Assembly (NCBI RefSeq): GCF_963678635.1
Contig: NC_087071.1
Span: 37,594,438-37,658,437, forward strand
From: Symsagittifera roscoffensis
Taxonomy: Eukaryota; Xenacoelomorpha; Acoela; Convolutidae
Reading direction: 5' to 3'
Length of the DNA: 64,000 nt
Part shown: positions 8,611-19,900 of the stretch, in pieces
Position numbering within the stretch: the stretch's first letter is position 1
Layout: each line of letters starts with the position of its first letter
Translations under genes and position numbers: made by a program
Notes under the pieces: model-generated
Told to the model about the DNA's origin: nothing
What the model saw: the letters and a program-made list of their open reading frames with translations, nothing else
Databases searched by the model: none

Positions 8611-11551
8611 GTTTTTCCAATTTTAGGAAAGAATTGCAATTCATCATAGGTAAAATCAAATGATTTTCTATAAGTTTTTCTAGATTAAGAGCTTTTTGAA
8701 ATGAAGAGCACTATTTAAAAAAAATTTTTACTTTTGGTCGAAACCGTCATGATCTTTTCAGGAATCTTTCAAAACTTTTTTTGAGAAAATTTCAACGAGT
8801 ACATCGAAATGGCTATTGGTTGCGAAAATTTTTTGTCAACGTTTGGATTTTGTTTTTGTTGGTTATCAAGAAATTAATACTTAAATTCGTTGAAAAATTA
8901 CTTCTTGTACCTTCCATGTACTCGTGCTGCCATTGATCAAAATTTAGAAAATGAACTATTTTTTTTCTATATCTATCGTTTTACGATCCATAGGCCTTTT
9001 ATTTGATAGGCTTCTGAAATCTGATGATTTTCAAGAAAATGAGAAATAAAAAAAAATGTACAAATTAAAGTGATTTCTAAGTTCCTGAATTGCTGAAAAA
9101 GTTTGCTGATATTCCTAAAGTGGCAAGATTTTGGCGAAAATTTCTTTGTTTCATTGGCTGCGTAAAACAAAAATTATTGCCAATTATTTAATTTCAATTT
9201 TGGTCCTATTTTTGGAAAAAAATGTTCTTCTAATTTTTTGAACAAACCGTAGCAAAAACTTCATGTTGAATCGCCCTGAAACTTTTCGAGTTTCAGGAGT
9301 CTTCTCCTTTCTGAGGACTGATTTTGAAGCTTTACTGCCAAATTTATAGTTGCGAGTAATCAAAAACGACTTTGTTGAAACCTGTTTTCCAATTTTAGGA
9401 AAAGTTTTGAATCAATCTGTCGTTCTTTTAAGCTTGTTGTTATTCAAATAGAACACACATGAGGTCAACCAAATGGCATTGAAGGCAAGAAACGGTACAA
9501 GAAAATTAGTTTTTGAATGAATTTTTCTCTACAAAAAGAGCGTTCTCTAACTAATCTTTTTTTCTGCTTAAGTTAACAAATTTTTTTTTTCTATTTATCC
9601 ACTGATAACGTCCACTGAACAAATATAATTTGTCTTTGAAGAAGTGAAAGTGAAGCTCATTTTATAAGGTAGATTTGAATCATTTTGAACTTCAATTTTC
9701 ATCTTTTATTCAGTTTACATTGACCAAAAAATGATGTAACATGGATTTAATCAATCCAAAATCAAGTTTTTTTAGTTAGGGCTTACTGTTGAAGCCTACC
9801 CAAACAGCTGAATTTTTTTCTGTCATTTGAATCAGAGATGCAATACACAAGCATAGCCGGTTAATATGAATTTAGATATGGTATGTTGTTTAGATTAAAA
9901 TGATATAAAAACAAACAAACAACTTGAAACTCAGAAACAAAAAAAAAACAAAGTTTTTTTTTGCAATTTTTTTATCCATATTTTTCTGTTATTTTAATAC
10001 AGAGATCAATTGAACTGTGATTTTTGCTAGTTATAGCAGCAAGTATATAGTCAAGGTAACCTTCAAAAAAAATCTAGTTTTCAATTGTAGAATTGCTCAA
10101 CTCTTACAAAAATGAGTTTATGATGTGATAAATGAATATCTATTCTCGAATAAAAACAAGGATTGCCGGTTGTTGTGCAAATAGCACAGAATGTTCCGAT
10201 TATATTCATAAAAAGAACAGAAAAAATATATTTTTTTCATTTTTCTTCAGTGTCAATTAGTAAGTAATGTGATTTGATAATTTTACGATCGCGTAAAAAA
10301 ATTAGCGAAACAGGCAAGATAGACAAACTTTTGTCTCGAAAAAATTGATGAAAAAAATGTAACAGCAATTGTCAGATTTGTTTCTAAATATAAAGTTTTC
10401 GATAAAAACTTTTTTTGCCAAATTAGCGCAAAACGAAACATCCAATTTTCTTTAAAATAAAATCAAGTTTTTTTCGCTAAAATCTAAAAAAAAATCAAAA
10501 CTCCAATAAGGAACGTTTTTTTATCGCGTTATTGGCTCGTAAATAGACTAACTCTCCAAACATTTCAAAAACTGTTTTCTTGACTTTGGGACAATCCTTT
10601 GAAAAATTAATTAAACTTAAAACACATCCGAATAAAAAATTTCTCCCTTTTTTCAATGATCGGATAAACAAATGCACTTGAAACACATCAATTGAAAAAA
10701 TTTTCCCTAATAAAATTAAAAGGGGGAATAATTAGAGAGATCTGCTCATTCAAAAATTTGAGAGTTCAGATAATAATAAGGTAAATGAGGTAATGAGTTC
10801 ACTTTGTGTTTTTCAGATTATGTATTCGATCCGCTGCCAGGAAAAGGATACTGAGTGAGAATGAGTTCTAACTTGACCTCTAGCCTCAGGTCTACAACAG
10901 ATTGACCGATTTCGGCTGTAATAGTGAATTATAGGAAAGCTCTATATGCAAAAAAAAACGGAATCAAATTTCAAGAATAGGGGTATCACTCAACAAAATA
11001 TCTCAATCTGGAATGTCGAAAAATAGTAGAAACTGACTATTTTCCTCTACGAGTTGCGAAAACCACAAATATACGATTACTGTTAACATTAATCATCATT
11101 TTTCAATTTGGTAGTCACAGGTAACTAAGCTTCTTATAGTTACGGGTTTCTCGGACTATGTTACACAATATAAAGCTTAGACATTTTTCTGCTATACGGC
11201 CCAAAACTGCTCATTTTCTAGTTTGAAAAATTTGCTCCAAATGCTCAAATCTGATGGATTAAATATAAATCTCTCGTAAATTAATTTGCAATTTCTCATT
11301 AAAAGCAGAAACTCCATTAACAACCTGATTATTTTGAGCCGTATAACAAAAAAGACCGTATAACAACATTACCCAGCCCAAAAAATGTTTGCATGTAGTT
11401 GTTCTTAAGCAGGTGCACAACAGCGGTTCTCCGTGATGAGATGAGCAACTCGTATGCTAATTCTTTCTCGTATGTGGATAAAAGGTTTCAAACATTCTTC
11501 TCCAGCAGCAATCTTATAAGACCCAAATATTTATATTCTTCTTCAAATTAC

Positions 11552-13274
11552 CTTCTTTCGGGAGTCATTAGGGGTCTCTGTGGTGGCTGGAACCCATCAT
11601 CCGACACATGGCAGATGGGGACATTCAACAAGCCCTGCATGTGTCTCACTCTATTCGGGTGGGGGTTGTGTCGGGTGAAAAACGAAGATGAGGAGAGAGA
11701 GGGCGCGAATGATCCCCCACCCACTGCACTGTAAGCGCCCAGTCTTCCTTTTGAGGCACCCCCGTATTGGGACCTGAACAAAGAAAAATAAATGAGATTT
11801 ACTCTAAAACTTATCAGATTCCAAAATTAACAGTTCAAACTTTAAGAAAAGTTTGAACTCGAGGAAATTGTAGTGATGCACAGCTTAAGGTCCCATTTAC
11901 CGCATATATGGGGCGATTCTTCGACTTTCTCGAGAGGAGGGGGGGGGGGGGGTTAAAAGGAATTTGTTTTATCTGCAGAATTTTGTTTGCCACAGTACTT
12001 AGGATCTAAGATGAGACCAAGTGAACAATCTTCCCCCTAAATTAATTTAGGGAGGAGATAATTCACTTGGTCAAAAGTATTTTTTTTAGCCAATCACATT
12101 TAAGCATAGTACAAGCAGGCCTTACTGTTTGAATTTTTCAATTAAGTTTAGGGGGAGATGTTTCACTTGGTCTATTGAGAGAGAATCTGTTCACATGGGC
12201 GCTAGGTTGTTCTCGTCTGGAAAACATTTTTTCGACTGAATTGACCGCAGGCACGTTTTTGAAAAAAAAACAACCGGCCAAATACGAAGTCTTAGCCTTT
12301 TTCAAAGTTCTGACCAAAAACGTCAATCCGGTGCGTGCTCCCCCTAAAAAGAAATGTACATTGGCGCCCAAATTTATTCTAGAACTATAGTAAAACTTTG
12401 AGGGGATCAGCTAAAAGTTGTCGATTCAAAGAAGTACCAAAGATGGATGCTTTGGGTAGTCAAGAAATCGAACGCGAATCGCTTAGTAAAGACCTCTACC
12501 CACTGAATCTGATCCCAGCCGCCGACTAAATACTTTTAAAACATGCCAAAAATATCTTTAGGACTTTTTTTAAGCCGTTCGCCGAACCCACTCCAAGCAA
12601 CAAATATCTTTGGTTGACCAGCGACCATGTTTCTGGAGCTCTGTGGTTTCCAATCTACACTGAAGTGTTAGTTGTCAAATTGATCTGTTTGGTCTTAAAT
12701 TTGCAAAAAAAAACTCAAAAACGTAATTTTATTCTCATAATTAAGGTTTTGACTCGGAAATCTCGAATGGCTAGCCTAAACTTTTCACCCCTCTTCCAAT
12801 TAAAGACGCTTCACTTCACAGAGTCTTAAAAAATTGTGACTTTCGTAAGTTTTTCTGTCCGTTTTTGAGAATCAAAGTTTTGAGTTGGTTCCAATGACCG
12901 ATTGATCTTCTATTTAAAAAAATCATAAAATGAGCTTCAACTGACCTATGAGTCATCGGTAATGTATGCTGCATAGGCGGCATAGCCCCCCTCATCGACA
13001 GAGCAGGACCCCCGCCCATCTGTTGCTGCTGCGGTTGTTTCATCATTCTGCTTAATTGCTCTTCGTCCAACAGACGCCTGAAAGCAGCCAAGTCTGTACA
13101 CTGACTCGCGGCAAGTGTGGCCACGCGGCCGAAAGAGAGACTTCGTCTCGATTGGTCTAATTGTTCCGAAGCGCTTGATTGTCTGGTAAATCCATTAGAT
13201 TTATCACTGGAAGTCGAATAATATGCGGACGTTTTTCGACTAGAAGGCGCGCTTTTTACAAGAGTAACCGCCAT
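11552..13274 (-). CDS. Partial second TBATA copy: exons 1 and 2 only
   Basis: Exon 1 is 13274-12946 and exon 2 is 11773-11552, of 329 and 222 nt, exactly as in the main gene and with the same splice sites and phases. Exon 2 encodes an identical peptide despite six nucleotide differences, all silent. Exon 1 differs at six nucleotides: three silent, and three that change two residues (Tyr/Thr and Leu/Phe). No exon 3 is found downstream in A1, so the copy is incomplete as assembled. The excess of silent changes says both copies evolved mostly as functional coding sequence. It lies 3' of exon 8 of the main gene, beyond the gap. Either it is a recent truncated tandem duplicate, or its remaining exons were lost or misplaced in assembly. 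Confidence 0.8.
11832..12267. mobile_element. B1-specific insertion with inverted repeats
   Basis: This segment interrupts B1 relative to B2 inside intron 1 of the partial TBATA copy. It contains a 15-base G run (about 11939-11953) and a hairpin at about 12013-12072, whose arms start GACCAAGTGAA and end TTCACTTGGTC around TTTAGGGGGA-like sequence. A third copy of one arm lies at about 12148-12174. A small DNA transposon or a deletion from B2 could explain it. I see no target-site duplication. Confidence 0.45.
12270..12600. repeat. hAT-MITE-related fragment in B1
   Basis: Internal sequence resembles the 5535-5967 element, with a CAAAG..GG..CTTTGGGT motif, GCGCC-rich words and GACCA/TCGAC words, but without recognisable termini. 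A near-identical copy at 25115-25530 in B2 shows it predates the B duplication. Confidence 0.4.
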
Positions 13275-13717
13275 GGTTATGCGTTAATTATTCTTTTATC
13301 AATTAAACAAATAATCAATTGTTATCGAAACATAAAGTTTTCGAAAAAAATTTAAATTTGTCCGAAAAATTGAGTTATCAAAACAACCACAAGGAACTAC
13401 CAACAACTATACATAAATTTGGAAAACATTTTCAATAATTTGTAACGTTTTTCTAAATCCTCTAATTACAGTTATATGTATGATGAATGACTTTAAGTAC
13501 TCGGGATTATGTCAACTTAACCGCAGTTTTTTCTGGCCTAGAAATTTTAACTGTGCAGTAGAAGAAAAATGAACTAAAAAGATTAAATCCGAATCTGTTG
13601 TTGGTTTTGTCTGGCATATGTTTCCAAAATAAGGATTACTCTGAGCTATTAAACATATAAATTATAACTAAGAAGTACTATGAATTCATTGTTTTTTTGC
13701 GGACAGGTGAACAGGTT

Positions 13718-13917
13718 NNNNNNNNNNNNNNNNNNNNNNNNNNNNNNNNNNNNNNNNNNNNNNNNNNNNNNNNNNNNNNNNNNNNNNNNNNNNNNNNNNN
13801 NNNNNNNNNNNNNNNNNNNNNNNNNNNNNNNNNNNNNNNNNNNNNNNNNNNNNNNNNNNNNNNNNNNNNNNNNNNNNNNNNNNNNNNNNNNNNNNNNNNN
13901 NNNNNNNNNNNNNNNNN
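13718..13917. other. Assembly gap, 200 N
   Basis: Exactly 200 unknown bases, a conventional placeholder length. The gap lies between exon 8 of TBATA and block B1, and coincides with the place where B1 and B2 stop aligning. Confidence 1.
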
Positions 13918-13956
13918 AATGGAAGCCTTGCTAGCTTTGTTTTTGTCCTTAATTAC

Positions 13957-16900
13957 CTGGACTGTGTTCTGGGCTGATTGATGTCGGGCAATTTGCTCTG
14001 CTGATTCCCCATCTGCTGGGCATCCATACTACCAGCTGGATGCCCCATCTGTTGCTGTGGCTGCTCTGGCTGCAATTCCTGCTGCTGTTGGTGTTGTTCA
14101 TCCATTCCTGCTACTACTAGCCTGTCAACCTGAGAAACGAACCCAAAACCTTTTGAAGCATACCTTAAAACGCACTTAGTGTGGAAATATTCTTGCACCA
14201 ATTTTCATTCTTTCGGTAGGAGCACTAGTTTAGCGGCAGGTCATTTCAAATCAAATTAGATTCTTTATTGCAGTGCCGAAACAGCTCAAAAGAAAGTCGA
14301 ACTGGACCAACAATAGCTGTGGAGGAATTTTAAGATTGAAGGTCTGCAATTTCTAATGTTATTTGAAAACTGTTTTCTATAAACTTTTTGAATTGCTAAG
14401 CTGAAGTGACACAAACAGTCCCAAAAAATCTCATTTTTTTTCACAAACTCTAGGTTAATTTGTTTATTTTTCAGAGTTGCCCTGCTTATCAGTTTTTTCT
14501 TCATTTGTTTCAATTGAGTAAAAAAAATAATGGATCTTGAAAAAAAATAAAAAGTTCAACCGCGAAAAATCAAACTTGAGCCAGAGCAAACTTGAAGAAA
14601 TCAGCGCGATCTAGCCAATATTATGAAGCCAATGATCATGTGGCTTATCCAGCTTTTTGTCGATATAGAGCGGATTTTTATTTGACTCAATTAGGCGTCA
14701 GTTAAGCGTCAATAAATTGTTAAAAGAAATGTTCTCTTCAAAAGTAAACAACTGCATATTTTAGTAATCAGGCATTTAATTGTAATTATTTGAAATAAAC
14801 AGCCCGCACTCAGACAGAAGAAAAAGAAAACATTGATTAAATTTTACTTTCAGATGTATTTTTATAAAAAAATTATAATTATTAAACTACAAGAGCAAAA
14901 CTTAGATAATTTAATGATTTATAAAACATTATAATAACCAAAAAAAAAAATTTCAAAAATTGAAATAGATTGTAATCAACCAATCAATTATATTTTTGCA
15001 GAAAAATCCTAAAATAGTTATAATACGTTGTTATTTTTTGTCAAAATTGTATCACAACACAAATGTATCTTAACGAGGACCTTATTTTCTGACATCTCCA
15101 TACGTGAGATGTCTTGCTTTCTTTAAGCTGCACTGAACACGAAACAAAAGTTTGATACAGTTCCTTTCATGAAAATTGAATGGTTCCCGCGGTAGTTTAA
15201 ACTAAACAAGACTGCTCGTATCAGGGCGAGGCCCTGAATGTTCCGACTGCCTCTTAAGGTCTATGGAGCAGTAATAACATAGAAAAATTAAATGAAATCA
15301 AACAAAATGAAAAAAAAATTTCGTAAAGTTAGAATTTTTTTAATGAAAATCATCCCCCACACGCCATATAAAGTACAAAAGGATAGATATCGCTCCTTGT
15401 AACAAATCAACTATGGCAAATAAGCTATTTTCAACCAATTTGAAACTATTTCTAAGACGGATTGACTCTCCGCTTACGCATTAATAGCGCGAAATATATC
15501 GCGCGTTAATTGTCCTAAATTGACCAAAATGCCAATATTTAAACCCCCGTAACTTTACGAAAAATGATCACAGGTGAAATATTTTTTCAAATTTGAGCTC
15601 AGGACAACAATACCTTTCGAATGTTATATAAAAAAAAATTCCGTCAAAAATGGCTAGTTACAAAGTCGAAATTTGTCTGAAGAAAAAAAACCCACCCCGA
15701 GCACAAATATTCCGTTACTTTCGTATCGAAAGTCGGAACAATAAGTCAAATTAGTAATCAAAGTAACACATTATGCTGACATGAGCTTGGCCAAATGAAA
15801 ACAAAACATTTTGCATCATAAACAAATTTTCTTGGAGACAAAAAGGAACAAGACTGCTCGTATCAGGGTGAAGCCCTGAAAGTTCCGACTGCCTTTTAAC
15901 GTTTATGGAGCAGTAATAACATAAACAACATAAAAAATTAAATGAAATAAAAAAAGATGAAAAACGTTTTTTCTAAAATTTGAAAATTTTCCCATGAAAA
16001 TCATCCCCACACGCCATATAAAGTACAAAACATTAGATTTCGCTCCTTGTAACAAATCAATTATGGCCAATAAGCTTCTTTCAACCAATTTGGAACGATT
16101 TCTAAGGCGGATTAAATCTCCGCTTACGCGTTAATAGCGCGAAATATATCGCGCGTTAATTGTCCCAAATTGGCTAAAATGGCCAAAATGTCAATCTTTA
16201 AACCCTCATAACCTTACGAAAATTGGTCACAGGTGAAATATCTTTTCAAAGTTACGCTCAGGACAACAATAGCTTTCGAACGATAAAAAAAATTCCGTCA
16301 AAATGGCTAGTTAAAAAGTCGAAATTTGTCTGAAGAAAAAAACCCACCCCGAGAACAAGTATTCCGTTACTTTCGTATCGAAAGTCGGAACAAAAAGCTA
16401 TATAGTTGAGTTGATTTTTTAAGTGCTGAAATAGTTTTCCAACTGTTTTTCTTACTCAATGTCTCTAAAACGCCTTACCTTTGAGCAACTTAGAAGCAAA
16501 AAAACTGAAAATATATTGTTTCTAACCAATTGTTATTCAAAAAAAACTTAAATGTTTTTATGAGAAAACGGATTAGAATCAATTAGAATTCTTTATAACC
16601 GATTAGAATGAATTTAACTAATTTAAAAAATTGACAATTTAATCCAGTTTTATTCGACTAAAATCACTTTTGAATTTCATAGAGCTAGACTACCAATATT
16701 GAGTGCTGAGTGCGGTATCTTTTTACTGAGAGCGGCAGGTCTTGTAAATGTTTTAAACAAATTATATTTTAAAAAAAACCTGCTACAAAGGTTTGATATT
16801 AGCCTGAAAAGTTTTGTCGGAGAATACTGGCAGTTAACGTTCTCTAGTTATGTTCTGCCATGCCAGTTTTTAGTATGCGGCCACGTATGGTCAGCATTTG

Positions 16901-19900
16901 TGAGAAAATTTCTATTCATATTTTGGTTTCATATCTCAGTCATAGTTAAATTGTGTTGCGATTTTTTGTTATCCTTGTTGTTGCAACTTTTCAGCATTTT
17001 CTACAGGAACTAATTGAAAAAAGAAATTATCAAGAGATTTTAGGTTAGCCCAATTTTAGGCTTTCTCAAATTTAACGAAAGTCCTAATTCCTTTAAAAAC
17101 TTGTCTGAAACTTTTGCTTTTCAAACCCATATCAAACACTGCGTTTGAAAATATTGGGACATCAAAAATTTTAGCAAATTTTCTTCTTTTTTTTTCAAAA
17201 CACGATAATGAAATGCGATTGGTTAATTTCAGCTAGAAAAATCTTTAAAACAGAAGTCTAATAGATAACTGGTGGCTGCGGGCCGTATAACTTATTTGAC
17301 CCGTGAAAAATTGCTGCAAATTAAAGAACAGGCTGGCATATTATTTTAAAAAAACAAAGAAAAACAAAATCAAAATTTGTTGTCTGTTTATCTTGAAAAA
17401 GCTTGATTTTATAATTTTGAGCTGCTTTATCTGCGCTTACGACTATGGCTATCGGATTATCTTGTACTACGTGCTGTGCTTTTTTTCTAATCCTATATTT
17501 CCGTGCATGATCTATCTCACCTGTGCCTGTGTGCCTTGTGCTGGTTTGGTGGCCTTGTTGTCCAGGAATTCATCGTAGAGTGGCTGCTGTTGGCTGTACT
17601 CATTCATACTCTGCTGCTGTTCACTCTGCAGTGCTGCTCTTATCATATCAGCCACCAAGTCTTTTTCTACAACGAAAAGAAACAACATCATTTAATGGTG
17701 TAAATAGTGCGCATGCCAGTTGAAGTTTGATCCAATTTCTGTTTCAAGACTTGATAAATCACACAACCTAACCAGTCGTTTTTTTATTTTGTGAAGGTTC
17801 AAAGCTCACAGTTTTGAGAAATATCTTTTTTTCCATAAAATTCGGCTATTAAATCATAAACATTTGATAAGTTTTTTAACTTCAGTGCGAGTTAGGATTT
17901 AGGAATAAAAAAAGCAAAAAAAAACGTTTTTTTTTGTCGTATCAAAGTAAATCACTGTACATTCTGACCACATTTTAAAGTCAATGAACAGGGTTCTGCT
18001 TTTTCAAAAACAAATTAAATAAAAAAAGGAAAAAAATCTATTTATTTTCTCAATTTTGTTTGTATAGCTTAGCCTTAACCATTTTTATCAACCCTGTTTA
18101 GTATAAGAAAATAAACAAAAAATTCTATTTTTAAAAAAGAACAGACTCAATTGATATTTACATAACTACTGGTAACAATAAAAAAACTCGATCTTGGAAA
18201 AACGCTAAATTAGACTGACCCCTCTGGTCGGCGGACACTAGCCACTGTTGGATGCCAGAGATAGAGTCTGTGTTCAATATTTGAGCCAGACACTCCATGA
18301 CCTAAACAGAAATGATAACAGAATAGGTACAATGATAAAAAAGAATCAAAACAACACGCATAATTCGAATAAGACTAAGATTAGCTTTTGCTTTGATTTT
18401 TTATTAAAACATGTCACTAGCGAAGTATAACTGTTTCACCTTTGTTGAAAAAAAAACTCGCTAACTTGTTTCAATCAAATTAGTTTTAAAACCTGACCAC
18501 AAACAGCTTTCTTTTGCGCATGTAGAAAGTAAGGTTTTATCAAATTCATTTTTGACCAAACTATCTTTAAGTTTTTGAAATAATGCAATCAAACGCCACT
18601 GTTTAACCCGCTTTTTGAAAACGTAACGAACATCGGATCTTCATTTCGTTTTGGAAGAGCTAGCCAAATTTATTTAGTCGATCAAAAAAGTCAAAAAAAG
18701 TCAAAATCTGCCTTTGGAAAAAATCCATCCAAACCTCCCCTCAAAAAAACCCTGGATTGGCCCCTGCGTTGAAGTGAAAATCGCATAATCGATCGTACAA
18801 TTTTCTCCGTTGACTTGGAGTACTTACCAAGGCCTCGTGGTCCGGCTGTTTGTTGATGCCCCCCGTGAACATGCCCATCCTGCTCTGAGAGGGGGTCATC
18901 CTCCCCTGTCTCGATTGGGGGCCACTTCTGCTCATGGCACGTGAGGGTGCCTCGTTCAAGCGACCTAGTAACGAAACGAGAATCAAGGTGAGGAAGAATG
19001 TTAACTTGGTCTGAAAACCGGTATATCCCATTAAAGACGCCCAGGACTAGTAACAAAAATTATATAGCTACCGCACTGTCAATCTCTATTTAAGTACTAT
19101 GAAAATTTACAGGGGTTATTTTTGAAAAAGCTAAAAATAATTGTTGATGAACTATGTTAACTAAATTGAAAAACTGAGATTATGATGATTGATATGAAAT
19201 GATTTTTATTGATAAATTTTAATAGAAAACATTCTTTAAAAAATCATGTAAAAAGATCATTTAATATCGATCATGCTCTCACTTTCTCACATGCTATTTT
19301 CACAACTGTGAAATTGTACGATCATCGTTTTTTTTCAACCCGGGTATATGCAGAATAAAATATAATTGTATAAAGTTTTTGCCTAAGGAAATCGATTTAC
19401 AGCTAAATTAAACAGCAATTTTTTTTCAGAACTTGAGCAAAATTTGTGATCGAAAACAATTGTCCTTCAGTGTTAAAGAGAGCTGCAGTCTCTTAAAAAG
19501 AGTTGCTGACTACAAACTATAACTTTCAAAAAAACCACTTTGAAACTTTACAATCAAGTGTTTCTGTAATGAAAAATATAGTTGAAGCTAAATTTTTTCA
19601 AATGTTGTAATTAAGAATCACCCTTTCATCCCAATTTTGTAAAGCAAATGAACAAAAAAATCAAAAAAAAAAATAAAATGGAACACTAGTTTTTGCTGCA
19701 CAGAGTTTGCATAATAATGTTAGTAAGAATAATAATACGTTTCTTACTGTTTCTTTTCAGGTCACACAACAGCCCGAAATCAAATGAAAAACATAGTTCA
19801 AATTTTCAGTTTAGTTTACTATTATTACTCGATAGTCACACATGTCAAAAAAATCTATAGTTATCTAAAAAAAACCTGATTAAAAACAGATAAGAGTCAA

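Larger units (their letters stand above)
1..9597 (+). repeat. Segmental duplication, copy A1
   Basis: This block aligns by eye almost throughout with about 39875-47447 in the same orientation, with scattered substitutions and indels. It starts outside the window. Its right edge lies in a T-rich run near 9597, next to the left edge of block B1. A1 carries about 1.55 kb (roughly 648-2196) that A2 lacks, and a 433-bp element at 5535-5967 that A2 also lacks. Stretches outside the entries below, including 1-1088, 2052-2800, 6000-7100 and 8640-9597, show no gene that I can support. Confidence 0.9.
9620..13717 (+). repeat. Segmental duplication, copy B1
   Basis: This block aligns with 23040-26580 in the same orientation. 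It begins within about 25 bp of the end of A1 and ends at the assembly gap, where the alignable sequence also stops in B2. It contains upstream sequence plus exons 1 and 2 of TBATA. The main difference is about 435 bp (11832-12267) present only in B1. No gene is seen in 9620-11551. Confidence 0.85.
14813..16700. other. Possible composite element bounded by CCGCACTCAG inverted repeats
   Basis: CCGCACTCAG at about 14813 and its complement CTGAGTGCGG near 16700 bound an AT-rich stretch. It contains a copy of the CCCGCATCC-family middle section (15060-15200) and two copies of the hairpin-rich element. It lies in intron 7 of TBATA. Only 10 bp of inverted repeat is clear, so this could be chance. 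Confidence 0.3.

Noticed and set aside
17303-17723. Plus-strand frames over TBATA exon 7
   Set aside because: They are antisense to an exon with correct phases and homology on the minus strand.
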